Below, piece after piece: positions 1-12,289 of a stretch of DNA of 64,000 nucleotides. The notes under the pieces were generated by a model. It worked only from the letters and a program-made list of their open reading frames with translations. It did no database searches and was not told where the DNA came from. The position numbers and the translations under genes are program-made. The DNA is from Asparagopsis taxiformis. Lineage: Eukaryota > Rhodophyta > Florideophyceae > Bonnemaisoniales > Bonnemaisoniaceae. Location of the stretch: positions 1 to 64,000 of the forward strand of contig JALQPE010002210.1 in assembly GCA_030407315.1 (NCBI GenBank), written 5' to 3'. Each line of letters starts with the position of its first letter. The first letter of the stretch is position 1.

Positions 1-289
1 CCTATGCCTTTCCGCTTTGTCAACGCCTGAATATTGGTACTCATGTATTCATAAAATTAGGGCCCCCACATCCCTATCCCCGTTCTGCAAGCTTTACAAA
101 CCACTAGACGCATACTCCACAACTATACAACAAACACTACTCGCTATTTTCAGACGACGCGGTACACAAGTAGCGTAGTGTCAACCTTCCGTGACGCCTT
201 CCCTGATGCGTACAAGTGGGAAACCGTCTAGACGTATATCAGAACTGAGTGCGGGAATTTTCGGCACAGGAGATGCTGGGCCACCAAAT
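1..289. other. Non-coding boundary segment duplicated at 50.4 kb
   Basis: No gene is visible. From about 110 onward the sequence is similar, in the same orientation, to about 50,395-50,570. Shared blocks include a tatacaacaaac stretch, gacgacgcgg and an accaaattga tract just before the first R1 core. In both places this segment leads directly into R1 repeats, so it is probably the outer edge of the same repeat structure. Confidence 0.5.
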
Positions 290-1750
290 TGATTTTTCGG
301 AAATTTTAGAATTTCTGGGCTGGCCAGCAATGCAATCGAGCTGGACATCCACCGGACGTCCATTTCAGGTTGGTCGCGAGAGGGTGGGGCGGGACCATGA
401 TGAAACAAGGACCAAGACCTTTCCCTGACGTGTTGAGCCTGAAATCGACCCTTCGTGAGACGCGATTTTGGCTTACAGTTGGTGCTAATAGAAGCCAGTG
501 ATAGCCCCGATCGGGCGGCAGCCGGCTCTGGCTTACAGTTGGTGCTTACAGACGCCAGTGATAGCCCCCGATCGGGGCCGGCGGTCGGTTCCTGGGCCGT
601 TGTGGCCAAATTAGACACCCTGATTTGAATTAAAATTTGGGCTATTCTCAAAACATGCACATGTGAACATTTTTTGAGATGGGGGTGTGCCGTACGGCAC
701 AATCGACGACCGCCCAAATCGTTGATTTTTGCAAGATTTTTTGTGCCCGAAATTTTAGAATTTCTGGGCTGGCCAGCAGTGCATCTGAGCTGGACATCCA
801 CCGGACGTCCATTTCAGGTTGGTCGTGTGCTGCCTACATCCACGCATTGCAGAAACTAAGCCAGCGGGTTCACTACTAATACAAAGTACACGGAATATGA
901 GTAACGTGATAGGTGAGTAGTGTTTGTGTTGAGGGAGTAAGGCGGGACCATGATGAAACAGGGAAAAAGATGTCACCCAAGCATAACTTAGGCTTCAAGC
1001 CTGGAATCGAACCTTCGTAAGACGCGATTTTGGCTTACAGTTAGTGCTTACAGAAGCCAGTGATGGCCCCGCTCGGGGCGGCGGCCGGTTCCTGGGGCCG
1101 TTGTGGCCAAATTAGACACCCTGATTTGAATTAAAATTTGGCTATTCTCAAAAACATGCAGATGTGAACATGTTTTTGAGATGGGGGTGTGCCGTACGGC
1201 ACAATCGACCTGCCCAAATCGTTGATTTTTGCAAGATTTTTTGTGCCCGAAATTTTAGAATTTCTGGGCTGGCCAGCAGTGCAATCGAGCTGGACATCCA
1301 CCGGACGTCCATTTCAGGTTGGTCGTGAGAGAGCGGGGCGGGACCATGATGGAACAAGGACCAAGACCTGTCCCTGGCGTATTGAGCCTGAAATTGACCC
1401 TTCGTCAGACGCCATTTAGCCTTACAGTTGGTGCTTACAGAAGCCAGTGATGGCCCCGCTCGGGGCGGCGGCGGTTCCTGGGCCGTTGTGGCCAAATTAG
1501 ACACCCTGATTTGAATTAAAATTTGGGCTATTCTCAAAACATGCACATGTGAACATGTTTTTGAGATGGGGGTGTGCCGTACGGCACAATCGACCGCCCA
1601 AATCGATGTTTTTTGCAATATTTTTTTCTGCCCTGAATTGTAGAGTTTCTGGGCTGGCCAGGAATGCATCTGAGCTGGACATCCACCGGACGTCCATTTC
1701 AGGTTGATCGTGTATCGTGCACGTCCACCCATTACCGGAAGCAAGTAGGC
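290..1750 (+). repeat. R1 repeat array, plus orientation
   Basis: Four R1 copies stand head to tail: a partial one near 296-374 and fuller ones near 618-827, 1117-1328 and 1505-1710. The core holds a hairpin (ctcaaaaacatg ... catgtttttgag), the perfect palindrome gtgccgtacggcac, an AT-rich stretch, a ctgggctggccagca block and a ggacatcc ... ggacgtcc block. A variable linker between cores carries a cttacag tract and a cccgctcggggcgg palindromic block. Small ORFs here run through the repeat on both strands and are not conserved as proteins. The same family occurs at 6.3-7.3, 26.7, 30.7 and 50.5-52.2 kb. Confidence 0.9.
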
Positions 1751-1979
1751 GATGAAGCACGTACAAACCCAATTGTTCTGCTATTTCTACCATAGACCAT
1801 CGAGTCTAGAGATGTGAGGGAATCGTCCTGGAAATCATGCTCCAACCCACGAGGGAATGGACAATCTAGTTTTGAAAGCATGGAACGGAGTACATTATAC
1901 TAGGTTCATAGATTGGAAGTGATAAAGGAGATGATTATATTCTCGATAATTGTTTACCAAAGTGTAGTTGTTAAGCTAT

Positions 1980-2690
1980 CTAGCCGTCGGAAAATTGTTC
2001 TTCCTCTTCGTCCTCACTATATTCAGGATCTCCCGGCAGAATAGGCGTTATCGGCAACCGTGGAGTTGATCTGCTCAAGATGAATTCTTCACCCAGTGTG
2101 AGGGTTCTCTTCTTGGGAGCTTCTGTCGTCTTCATCCGCATGATTCCGAGTTGCCCTGTCTTCGGCCTACGATCTTTCTTGACCGGGATGGGAACAACTG
2201 TCTTGTGGCGAACATTGACAGGTGCCGGTTGACTTTGCCTGGCAGACCGGCGCGGAGCATTGGCGATTACTTCTTCTTCGAATCCCAACCGCCTGATGAA
2301 ACCAAACGAAACATTGTCGGGAATCGGATACGACGCATTCCTGAAATACGTGTGATACCTCGTTGTCGTGTGTGACACAACTCTGTCGACATGCCCTGCC
2401 CCGGCATGTTGTACATGGCCGTGACCGATGAAGACTGAACGTGGCGGAACGATACCTTCTTCAGCTTCATCGTCTTGGCGTACATATCTAATTCCAGCGC
2501 TTTGGAAAAGACGTACTTGTGGGACCCTGGACACACCCAGATAGGGAATGGGTCATCTCCGTTGGCAATAACAAAGTAACCCGGAAGTTGATCTTTGCGG
2601 TCGCGAGGAGGACAGGGAAATCATTGTGTGGGACCTGCCGAGGACACCCCTTTCCCGTTATCAAAAACCGTCCCCCAGATGCCGGCATGA
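1980..2690 (-). other. 2OG-Fe(II) dioxygenase-like domain split over three frames
   Basis: Reading downward on the minus strand: a PHNDFP motif (His at 2626-2628, Asp at 2620-2622) gives the HxD metal pair. After one shift comes a CPGSHKYVF segment (about 2520). After another shift comes VQHAGAGH (His near 2406-2408), then RYHTYF with its Arg near 2358. HxD, a distal His about 71 residues later and an Arg about 16 residues after that is the order and spacing of 2-oxoglutarate/Fe(II) dioxygenases. Family-level placement (TET/JBP, AlkB, phytanoyl-type or other) cannot be decided by eye. The C-terminal tail is acidic. Confidence 0.55.
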
Positions 2691-5600
2691 CAATTTTTTC
2701 TCCCGGTAAACCGCACTACTCCTCCCCAGCCCTATCAGCCGGACAAGGATTCCCAACCACACATCCAGCAGGGCTCGCCGCGTCACAAACTTGAACCGGT
2801 CGATATGCGTCTCATCGTTCTCGGCATAGTCAACCAGGCAGTGGCGCGTAGACGTGAAGCGAGCCCTCCCCTCATTCCGGTTCTTCTCATCTGTTTCATC
2901 GTCCCCAGTATTGACAATGGGACTCCACAGCTGCCGGTTCCCAGGGTCCTTGTGCACCTCCTCCCCCTCCCACGTTCCCAAAAAGTACCGAAACAATTCC
3001 TGGTTAGGAATTTCTTCCATGAGACCCAAGTCAAATGGGAACTTGTCCGACGCATCGAGGTAGCTTACATCCGCGAAATTGTGCATCACCGTATACCCTC
3101 GCTCGTTGATTTCCGTTCGGCAATTGTGGAAGTACGCCATACCAGTGCCGGCCTCATACGAATCCTTCCAGCTTGTAGACATTCGCGCAACCTGGGCGAA
3201 GTCCAGCCTCGAGGGTAGAAACGTCGATGTAGGCTCACACATCGCCTTGGCAGCCATCTTCCACGCTGCGAAAAACATCGGATAGATGGTGTCGATCTCG
3301 AAAACAAGATGACGAGCCCGATGTTGTTCCGGAATATGCAGCCCCTCAAACACAGGGTCCATCGCCACTTGTTTCAAATACCTCACCTCTCTGCCCTCCT
3401 CATCGATTTCCACACTCTCCAATAACAACCTGAGCTCAATCGGGGGCAGACAGCCAACCCTCACCGATGCGATGACGTCCGCGGGACGCTGCGCCAGATG
3501 ATGCCCTTCAGCTCGGTCTTTGACTTCGAAATCGTCGGGAAGAGATGGCATCCGGTCGTCGAACAGGAGGTCGTGTTCAGAAGGAGAGTCACGAACGATG
3601 TAACCGTCTTCATCGACTTCCACTCCTTCCGGAACAGTGAATGTAATTGTCACTTCGCGGACCCCCTTGCTTTCGACTTGGCCCACGTCTGCACCCTGTT
3701 TGTCTTCCTCGTCCGAAGCGGTATGGACAGATTCTTGGTTGGAGGGAGTCGCACCAGCACGTTGGTTATCTTGGGGGACAATCTCAACGGCAGAATCGGG
3801 GGAACGGGCGGAGTCTTCGTCAACCTCATCACCGGAAGCAGTGGCTTGTTGTTGATCGGTGGGTTTATCAACAACGGCCTGCTCTTCTTCCCCGGCGGAT
3901 TGTTGTACCACAACCGGCTCTTCTTCCTCGAGGCGTGTGCTCCCGTCGAGCGAAGTCGCTGTGAACGGCGGCGGATGCCATGCGAAGCAGGCTCATGTTC
4001 GACATTCCGCTGCTTCTTGTGAGTGAGTCTCACATTGGCAGCAGAAGGGCGGCGTTTGCGTCGAGCCTTAGTCTTCTTCTTCAATGTCGGATTGAAAACT
4101 CTTTCAAGTTGGTTTCCAAATCCTGTAAAACGCGTGGTTCTCCGTCGCATTCGAACCTCACTGCTCCGGTCGTCCCCTCTATACATTGCAATGGCATTGG
4201 TGAGATGCCATTGCAACTCCTTCGGCTGCTTAACCGACCCAATTGCCATCTCTGTGCTCAGAAATGACTTGCGCATAATACTCTTTGGGCGCCCATACGC
4301 AGCGTACAGAGAATTTGCTATTGCAGTCACGCGACGGACGTATGTATAGAAGTCGTTCACGTCAAAGCGTCCATCCGGACGTCCACCATGAGCAGGGTTC
4401 AAGTACTCCGAAAGACCACGCAAGACGAAGACAAAGTTTTCTTCCAGCAACTCGCGCACTATCTTGTGGTCCAGGTGCGTTATCCCAATCTCGTTGCGGC
4501 GCTCGGAATTGTTCAGCTCACGCAACACTTCGTCGAGAACAGGATGCTTCAGCGTTGCTATAGCCAAACGCGTCCACCGCCGGGCCGTGTTCGTTGAATT
4601 CATCATCCCCATGAACTGCGCCTCGAACAATGTTCGGATGACATCAGACTCACGCAAGTCGCCAGCGTTTTCCACGTTATTTGCAACAGCAATCGTACGG
4701 ATGAACTGCTGGATGGACGACAAGATTCGAACCAGGGAGCGCTCCGTCAGTTGCGTCCCAGTCGTATGGTTCGACTCTGCACTCTTGTGGATGATCTCAT
4801 GAGGCTGAAGATCACTGTCGTCCTTGCGGCGAAGGTAGTACACATCCAGAGGCTGAGTAACCCAGCGCAAGCGGTTTGCGTCCTGTGGCAGCTTGGTTCT
4901 GTGCATACGGGTGAGGCGCGTGAAGTCATCCGCAATGCTATGCATAGCATTGAGACGATGCAGTCCGTCGATCACGGTCACGTTCGCATTGGCATGGAAT
5001 TTGCCATTCTGGAACAGACGCGTGTCGGCGGGCAGATGCGTGTTCTGCGACCTCAGCACCGTCACAGTGATACGCGAAGAGCTCACATACCCCACAGCCA
5101 ACATATTGTTGCGCAGGTCCTCCACGTGGTCTTCTTTCACATCCCGAAGGGTCACGGCCGGTTCCACTAGCTGCCTCACCAGCACAGTCGCTCCTTCTCC
5201 GACGTAATCCGACGTCACAAACTTGGGCACCGTAATTTGCGTCCCCTGCTGCTCACGAATGCTTTCCGCCACCTCCGGTTCGTCGTCCACTTCGGTTACG
5301 TCCTGCGTAGTAGCTTCGGTGACGTTGGAGCGAGCAGGGTGCTTCGTGCCTCCACTGGAGGGTCTTGCAGAGCGAGCAGGGCGCTTCGTGCCTCCCGAAA
5401 CCGGGACGGAGCGTGCTGGATGCTTCGTACCCCCCGAACCAGTGATTTCGCCTGCCGGACCGGTACTGGGCATCCGTCCCGAGCTGGCCTGGTTCGTCGC
5501 TGCGTTGAAGTTTGACGCTGCAGCAGGGGTACGAATGTCGCTAGGGCCATCCTCCGCAGCGGGGCGCATCATCCGAGTATCCCAAGGGTAAAACGCCGCG

Positions 5601-5938
5601 GCGTATGCTCCACCCATCGTCTCCGGCGGTCCCTCGGCGCCATCAAACATGTACGGGAACGGGAGGTCCTTGAACTTGTCCTTAGTCGCAATGTTGCGCA
5701 CGACGATGTAGTCGGCCTCGTCGGTTTCCGGCAGCTTGTGGTTGTGCAGCGTGCGCGGAAGGCCAACATCGCCACCAGCAGTGCTCACCGAAGCCGTCCC
5801 AATATGCACAGCCGCACCGTCCACGTCCGCAAACAAATTGACATCGACGCCGCGCTTGAGTCCGCGCGACTCCGCTGACGCGCTCACTTGATCGCCGCAA
5901 ACCGTTGAAAACAAACTGCTGAAATGCGTATCCGCCAT
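1980..5938 (-). pseudogene. ParB-like / 2OG-Fe(II) dioxygenase-like protein gene, frameshifted
   Basis: The start is taken as the ATG at 5936-5938; the frame is open further upstream but only with a GTG. An unordered N-terminus contains three copies of an SGGTKxPARS-type motif (residues about 168-204). A ParB/sulfiredoxin-like domain follows (about 250-345), with DGLHR at 324-328 in the place of the ParB G-x-x-R box. A helical, basic region then ends near 3,990. From there the coding frame moves by one base: the continuing frame (about 3,990 to 2,661) is acidic, then globular, with an NERGYTVMHNF segment typical of dioxygenase N-termini. Three further one-base shifts lead through a dioxygenase-like core to a stop at 1980. 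All four shifts have the sense of a single-base loss. Either the gene has decayed, or the sequence has small deletion errors; introns are less likely. The joint product is seen only by comparison with the gene at 62,047. Confidence 0.7.
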
Positions 5939-6279
5939 GATTGTTGAGTTGGAAAGTAAAAGAGATGGTTGACGTTGACGTATTCGAGTGATGTGGATGG
6001 TAGGTTTCACGTTGCTTGAAGAATGGTCGTGAACGCCAATCGCTGGAAATAATAACACAATACAACCGAAATTTTGTTAGGTACACACCTATCGTGACCG
6101 CTGGAATGCAAGACAGGCAATCGAGATGTGAGTGTCCGTTCGGAACGGGCCCGAGTCGGGCTCTCGAAACCTGACGAGGTGGCGTGAAGCAGGCAGTGTC
6201 CTTGATGTGTAATGTGTTAAAATTACAGCTGTCAAGCTAGGCGGCTTTTGGGGCGGCTGCGAGCACCCCTTTATCCGGG

Positions 6280-7340
6280 GAACACCCTGATTTGAGTTAA
6301 AATTTGGGCTATTCTCAAAAACATGCACATGTGAACATGTTTTTGAGATGGGGGTGTGCCGTACGGCACAATCGACCGCCCAAATCGTTGATTTTGCAAG
6401 ATTTTTTGTGCCCGAAATTTTAGAATTTCTGGGCTGGCCAGCAGTGCAATCGAGCTGGACATCCACCGGACGTCCATTTCAGGTTGATCGTGTGCTGCCT
6501 ACATCCACGCATTGCAGTAACTAAGCAGGCGGGATCACTACTAATATAAAGTGCACGGAATATGAGTAACGTGATGGGTGAGTAGTGTTTGTGTTGAGGG
6601 AGTAAGGCGGGACCATTATGAAACACGGAAGAAGATGTCACCCAAGCATAACTTAGGCTTGAAGCCTGGAATCGACCCATCTTTCGGCGCCATTTAGCCT
6701 TACAGTTAGTGCTTACAGAAGCCAGTGATGACCCCGCTCGGGGCGGCGGCTCCGGTTCCTGGGGCCGTTGTGGCCAAATTAGACACCCTGATTTGAATTA
6801 AAATTTGGGCTATTCTCAAAAACATGCACATGTGAACATGTTTTTGAGATGGGGGTGTGCCGTACGGCACAATCGACCTGCCCAAATCGTTGATTTTTGC
6901 AAGATTTTTTGTGCCCGAAATTTTAGAATTTCTGGGCTGGCCAGCAGTGCAATCGAGCTGGACATCCACCGGACGTCCATTTCAGGTTGGTCGTGAGAGA
7001 GTGAGGCGGGACCATGATGGAACAAGGACCAAGACCTGTCCCTGGCGTATTGAGCCTGAAATTGACCCTTCGTCAGACGCCATTTAGCCTTACAGTTAGT
7101 GCCTACAGAAGCCAGTGACAACCCCACTCGGGGCGGCGGCCGGTGCCTGGGGCCGTTCTGGCCAAATTAGACACCTTGATTTGAATTAAAATTTGGGCTA
7201 TTCTCAAAAACATGCACATGTGAACATGTTTTTGAGATGGGGGTGTGCCGTACGGCACTTTCGACCGCCTAAATCGATAAAATTTTGCAATTTTTTTTCC
7301 TGCCCGAAATTCTACAAGTTCTGGGCTGGCCAGTAATGCA
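6280..7340 (+). repeat. R1 repeat array, plus orientation
   Basis: Three R1 cores lie near 6287-6490, 6785-6995 and 7172-7335; the last is cut off inside the ctgggctggcc block. They have the same orientation as the copies at 0.3-1.7 kb, so the ParB-like locus sits between direct repeats of R1. The linker at about 6,490-6,640 closely matches the one at about 830-970. From 7,341 to 7,620 no feature was seen. Confidence 0.9.
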
Positions 7341-7619
7341 TTAGCTATCTCCTCTAAACCGATTCTAACAAGCAGAAAGAATCCTCTCCTTCATGACGAT
7401 GCTCTCCATCGTCTTTTCGAAGCCATTTCCGTACGAAAAATAATCGAAAAACATATTTGACTTTAACCTAACAGCTATCGCGAGCACCGTACTCAGCTAT
7501 ATTTCCTCTGTAATTTCCTTCCTCCAACCAATCAATAGCCGCTTGGTCACAGGCTTAAAAGCCTTCCACTATCTGTCCTATCCATCGAAGACCCTCGGAG
7601 GGTTCGATCCAGGCCTTCA

Positions 7620-7995
7620 CTACTGAGTTTGAGATCAAAAAATGTAGTAAATTTACTGCCTGAGGCAGTAAAAATCACTGCCTGAACAATGTAGTGCCTG
7701 AGGCAGTAAAATTACTATTTTAATTTTTTCAGTTCTAGTGCCGCAGGCAGTAAAATACAAAATTTCCTGGCAGTACAGTATGTAGCAGAATGCAGTACTG
7801 TACGATAGCAAATTCTAGTAATTTTTGCTGGTACCACAGGGCAGTAGTGCAATGCAGTGATTTTTGATGATTTCTGCAATGGAATGTACTGCCGTACAGT
7901 ACTGCCCTGGCAAATGACCTGGCATTAGAATCAGGCAGTAAAATATACTGGCTCCGGCAGTGAATTGTACTGCCTGCAAGTACTGCCTTGATAGT
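7620..7995. repeat. Palindromic actgcc/ggcagt array
   Basis: Irregularly spaced copies of a short dyad, typically actgcctgaggcagt, are joined by AT-rich spacers such as aaaattact and by catgcagt-like variants. No period is strict. The same motif style returns at 24.7-25.9 kb and, as actgtctgagacagt, at 53.9 kb. It carries no coding potential. Confidence 0.75.
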
Positions 7996-8309
7996 AATTG
8001 GTGATTGGTATTTTCTGAGACTCAATATTGCAATAGTTGTCCAGGATAGGGTTGTACAATGTGTTCGCATGTGAGTTCAAGTAGAGAAGAGAGGAAACTA
8101 TTCTGAAGCTACTAGTAGTGAGAAGTGTAGAGGATGCATGGTCACATGGAAACGACCGTTACAAAAAAGGTAGGAGAAAATCGGTCGTTTTCCGAGGATA
8201 TGAGTAGAGTAGTTGGCATTATTTGTTACTATTGCTAGCATTCTCGTTGCAGGAAAAGCGTTTGGAGTGACACTCTGCGATTGGAACGAGAGGCGAAGTT
8301 TGACGGAAG

Positions 8310-9833
8310 ATGGAATCTCATCGTCGTGAGGAAAATCCAAATGACTTCCTAGCAGGGATTATCCGAGAGGGATTCAGGACAGTGACTGGGGAAGTTCGTC
8401 GTATTGGGGAGAGGATGGATGAAATCGACGATGATCGAACGTCCCAACGCCAGCAAATCGAAAAGCTGATGAGTCGCGTCGAGTTAATAGTAACGGAATT
8501 ACAGGGTGTGAAAGACATCTGTGATGGTTTATTACAGCAGAGTCAGGGCAATTCGAAGAAGCGGATGACTGACAAGGACAGGGACCGGTTGCGCATCTCG
8601 CAGTCAGCAGAACTATCGTTTTCTTAAAATTTTCTGTGTGCAGTATTTGGAACTGTTGTACCTTTGCTGGTCGACAAGATTGATGCTGGGGCGACAATTT
8701 ACACCAACCAAGGAATCTACGACCTCCGTGGTTGCAGGTTGCTCTCTGCAATGATGTTTGCAAAGCAGAGCAATGACAAGAGGGATGTGTTCCAATCCAA
8801 CACCGGCAAGAACAACATCGAGCTTCGATTCCAAGTGGTGATGTCTCTCCTGCGGAACATTCAGAAGGAAAAGTCGGGTACAGGCCGTACAGTGGAAGGC
8901 TCGAGCTCTGGACGCGATTCGAATGCGTTCAACGTCTGGAAGGAGAACAAGTACATTCCGGACAAAATAATCGAAGAAGTTGTCTATGGTGCCACTGGCG
9001 ATGGCCGAAACCAGCCTGCAGGAAGCATTGACGGAGGGGCTAGGAAGCGGAGGAAAACAGATGGAAATGGTGGACAGTTGAGCAATCGTGAAATATCTTT
9101 GGCTGTTACGAAAGTTGCGCTGACAAAGGTGCTCGGTTTCCTGAAAAAGTCTAGAGAGCAGGTGCGCCATCGATTCCTTGTCGAACTGGGGTTCGCTCTA
9201 GTGCTGGAAACGGACGCCTCTATCACTTTCGAGTTTCCAACTCACGATCTAATTCGAGATATGGATGTTATCCCCGATACCCGTGTGACCAACGGAAATC
9301 TAAGGCCTGAGGAACGGAAAGTTGTGGATGACAAGAATTCCGAGATCTTGATACAATTCATCGCTGAGCGGAAAGAGATGGTTGTCATCATTCAGTACGA
9401 AGTCGAGATATCGGGATGTGTGGCCAAAAGGATGATTCGAAGGAGAATCAATATCCTGGAGGTAGCCCTGAACACTGCAATTGCTTTCCTTCAATGCACG
9501 AGTAGAATGGTTTTCCTGCGACGTTCCTGCAATTCACTCAGATTTGTCTATTCAATCGCTTCCGGGATTCTAGGAATTTTCAAGGTACAATCAGGTCAGA
9601 CCTTCGAAGAAAGTGTACAAGACGAGCTCAAACAATTAGGAAAGGCGATGTTGCCGAGTGAGCGAATCTGTAAGAGGCATCTCTGCGAAGATGTACTGAC
9701 AATTACTAACGAAAAATTCGATGAACAACACTTGGAACAACGTAGTACCGCGTTTGAGGAGGATAGCGGACATGGAAATGAAGAAGATGGGAGTGAAAGC
9801 TACGTTGAAGTTTTCCTTGATGAGGAAGATTGA
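8310..9833 (+). CDS. Coiled-coil protein of unknown function, probable mobile-element accessory protein
   Basis: An ATG at 8310 opens a charged segment with a probable coiled coil (about residues 25-75, repeats of the GERMDEIDDD type). The frame meets one TAA at 8625-8627 and then continues in the same frame from about 8,640 to 9,833. The stop may be inside a short intron ending at the AG at 8642-8643 (gtgtgcag), or may be a nonsense change. The second part is globular, with a KRRKT-type basic patch (about 9,045) and an acidic C-terminus. It shows weak resemblance to the gene at 31,108: coiled coil first, then a domain with a K..R...R.L..LGY-like stretch. A possible AATAAA lies at 9905-9910. 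No known family was recognised. Confidence 0.55.
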
Positions 9834-10149
9834 TAATGGAAGCGTAGATGTAAAGTTTCACATCATTTGAAGTACAGCTATTACTACGAGAGAGACTTGG
9901 GAGAAATAAAAACCTTTAGATATGAACTGTCTAGGACATGAGTGGAAAAGGTGCACCCTAGCATGCTACGTACTACATGGTGTACTGGAAACAATAGCTA
10001 TCGTTCTTATTTTTCAGCTCACTCTGCGACTAGAAAGCGTCATGTCTACTACGGTTAAGAGTTTTAACCTGTCATTGAGCACGCCTCTAGTAGCTTCGGG
10101 GCCTGTACAGTCCTATCCAATGCCGTAGCTCCACCTGGCAGAGTAGTGG
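9834..10149. other. Intergenic, nothing recognised
   Basis: Apart from the AATAAA at 9905-9910 behind the coiled-coil gene, no gene, array or hairpin was seen. Confidence 0.5.
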
Positions 10150-10275
10150 GGAAAATAATACCGGGTATTATTTTGAGGGATATTTTGCCAAGTGGCGGGC
10201 AATCATTGGTACCGACTACAGGCGATCCCTGGACGAAACCTAAGAATAATACCCGGTATTATTTTCAGGGATATT
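10150..10275. repeat. Two units with an aataataccgggtattatt palindrome
   Basis: Two tandem units share the perfect dyad aataataccgggtattatt followed by a gagggatattttgccaagtgg-like tract. The same palindromic core organises the arrays at 11.6-12.5, 13.3-15.0 and 22.3-22.6 kb. Confidence 0.8.
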
Positions 10276-10443
10276 TTGCCAAGTGGAGGGCAATCATTGT
10301 TACAGAATGCCGACAGTCCCTGGACGAAGAAACAGGCAAGAAAGATATGGAGCATGTATCGATCGATACCATCGAAGTAGTCGAAGTTGACTAATTCTGA
10401 ACAGTCTTGTAGAATCATTTAGAAAAGATAGAACAACGTACGT

Positions 10444-10463
10444 TGAGTAAAACGTTTTACTCA
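10444..10463. repeat. 20-bp perfect palindrome
   Basis: The sequence tgagtaaaacgttttactca is a perfect inverted repeat without a loop. It stands alone, not in an array. Confidence 0.8.
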
Positions 10464-10720
10464 GAGGTGACATCGTGTACGGTAGGATGGGGTACGTCTA
10501 CAGGAGAACTACTCTGTCCAACAATAACATCATGCCCAATTCTGTCTAGCTCGCTGCAGATGATGTGTCCGCTGAAGATGCAGGCTGGGTGGTTCAAGTA
10601 TGCGGTTCCCAAAAACTGTTCCTGGGAACTCGCTCGAAAGTTCTATATGAAAGAGGGCCCTGAACAGGTTTCCATGTCAATGTGAACGAGTCCGAATACT
10701 TGAAATTGGTTTTGTCCGGC

Positions 10721-10762
10721 AGCTCAAAGTTCTCCATCATTAATGATGGAGAACTTTGAGCT
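10721..10762. repeat. 42-bp perfect palindrome
   Basis: Two 21-base arms (agctcaaagttctccatcatt and its exact complement) meet with no loop. The element is isolated and unrelated in sequence to the other palindromes. No coding region overlaps it. Confidence 0.9.
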
Positions 10763-11100
10763 TACTTAGAAGGACGCGAGCGTCCAGGAGTAAGAATATC
10801 TGTAATTGACATAGTCTTACTCTTCAGATTCTCGAATCAGAACGATTGTTGTTACTCATTTCTCCAGATTACCTGTATACAGAGGACCCCACGATAACAG
10901 TCTTTGTAGATGAAACAGACTCTTCGTGAGCACCGTCTGGTAGAGTCCCCAAAATTATTATGACAGAGGACCCAGAATCTTGTCGTGTTTTCTTCAACTT
11001 GGAAATAGTATATTTTGTGAATATAGACATGGGAGGGGGTTAAGTACTGCATAGGTCGTAATATTTTCCAAAGTGGATTGATAGCTCTTTCCTCTCCCCA

Positions 11101-11520
11101 TTGAAAGTAATTAAGAGGATTTTAAGATCATTAGACGCACGCAATAGCCCATTACATATCGATCCATTCAGGATCAAAAGATATGTTGAGATTCGTGAAA
11201 TCGACTACAGGCTCGTCGACGTCATTAACGGGAGTATTCTCGCCTACAGCTATTCCGAAATCAACCCTAATAAGGGTCGGATCATTGAGGGCGAGATAGA
11301 GATAATGAATAGTGAACATACTCCCAGAACTGTAATCATACTCATAGTATATGATGGGCTTCCGGAGGACTATACAGTTCCTATGATTGAGTTGGAGTTC
11401 GACATGTCTCCAGCTACAAATGCATCTTTCCTTCTGGATACTGTAAAAGTTTCAATCCCAAATGAAATAGTATCCAAGCGAGAAAACATGACTCTCTCTT
11501 CGAACCCGCATCTTACTTGA
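11101..11520 (+). CDS. Hypothetical 139-residue ORF
   Basis: The frame opens with a TTG and encodes a mixed, non-repetitive sequence with an EIDYRLVDVING segment and an acidic middle. No family was recognised. It lies in otherwise non-coding DNA between arrays and could be a remnant of a longer gene. Absence of an ATG start makes it doubtful. Confidence 0.2.
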   Translation: MKVIKRILRSLDARNSPLHIDPFRIKRYVEIREIDYRLVDVINGSILAYSYSEINPNKGRIIEGEIEIMNSEHTPRTVIILIVYDGLPEDYTVPMIELEFDMSPATNASFLLDTVKVSIPNEIVSKRENMTLSSNPHLT

Positions 11521-11599
11521 AGATGAACAGGATATTACAACCAATGACCGTCATGCAACCAAGCTGGATAGTTTCAACATTTCTCGAATACTAGACTGC

Positions 11600-12075
11600 A
11601 CTTAAAATAACCTGGAACACGGCCATTGGCCAGGGACAGCCAGCCGACCGGGAGTCAATGACAGTGCTGCACCTGGCTTTTGGTATGGCAAAATAATACC
11701 CGGTATTATTTTGGGTTTGCAAAGCCCAGGTGCACTACTGCCATTGGCCAGAGGCGGCGAGCCGACCGGGAGCCAATGGCAGAGCTGCACCTGGCTTTTG
11801 GTATGGCAAAACTATACCCGGTATTATTTTGGGTGTACCAGGTCCAGGTGCAGCAGTGCCATTGGTTGAAGTTGGCAGCAGTCAGCCAGCCAATAGCAGT
11901 GCTGCACCTGGATTTTGCCATGGCAAAACTATACCCAGTATTATTTTGGGTCTGCAAAGTCCAGGTGCAGCAGTTCCATTGGCAGAAATCGGTAAGCCGA
12001 CCGGTAGCCAATAGCAGTGCTGCACCTGGCTTTTGCCATGGCAAAACTATACTATAGTTATAATACCGGGTAGTA
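11600..12075 (+). repeat. About four units of a 118-119 bp hairpin repeat
   Basis: Each unit has caggtgca ... tgcacctg and ccattggc ... gccaatgg nested dyads followed by an atacccggtattatttt palindrome. Palindrome positions near 11,692, 11,811, 11,929 and 12,047 show the period. It is the same family as the array at 13.3-15.0 kb but more diverged, and the last unit breaks into a duplicated tatagttataata stretch. Confidence 0.85.
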
Positions 12076-12289
12076 CCCGGTATTATTTTGGGTCTGGTTA
12101 GTCCAGGCTTGGTCCTGAAAACGATGGACTCGGAACTATGATTATCCCTAGCACTGCGCATACTGGCCCCCCTAGAGCGTGGCCAATATGTGCAATGGGA
12201 GTCCCATCTCGTCTGGTTATTGAGTGCATTGTACCGGTACAGACGAAACCAAGTACAAACTCGCCAAACCAGGCCTGGTTTCGCGAGTA

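Noticed and set aside
1000..1020. tRNA B-box-like tggaatcgaacc in the R1 linker
   Set aside because: On the minus strand it resembles a B-box, but the T stem does not pair and no other tRNA arm is present.
181..1793. Minus-strand ORFs of 98-206 codons in the R1 array
   Set aside because: They follow the R1 repeat, shift frame between copies and contain palindromic repeat sequence only.
3650..3960. Basic, proline-rich C-terminus of the ParB-like frame
   Set aside because: This is the wrong-frame reading of the acidic region; the acidic frame matches the plan of the gene at 62,047.
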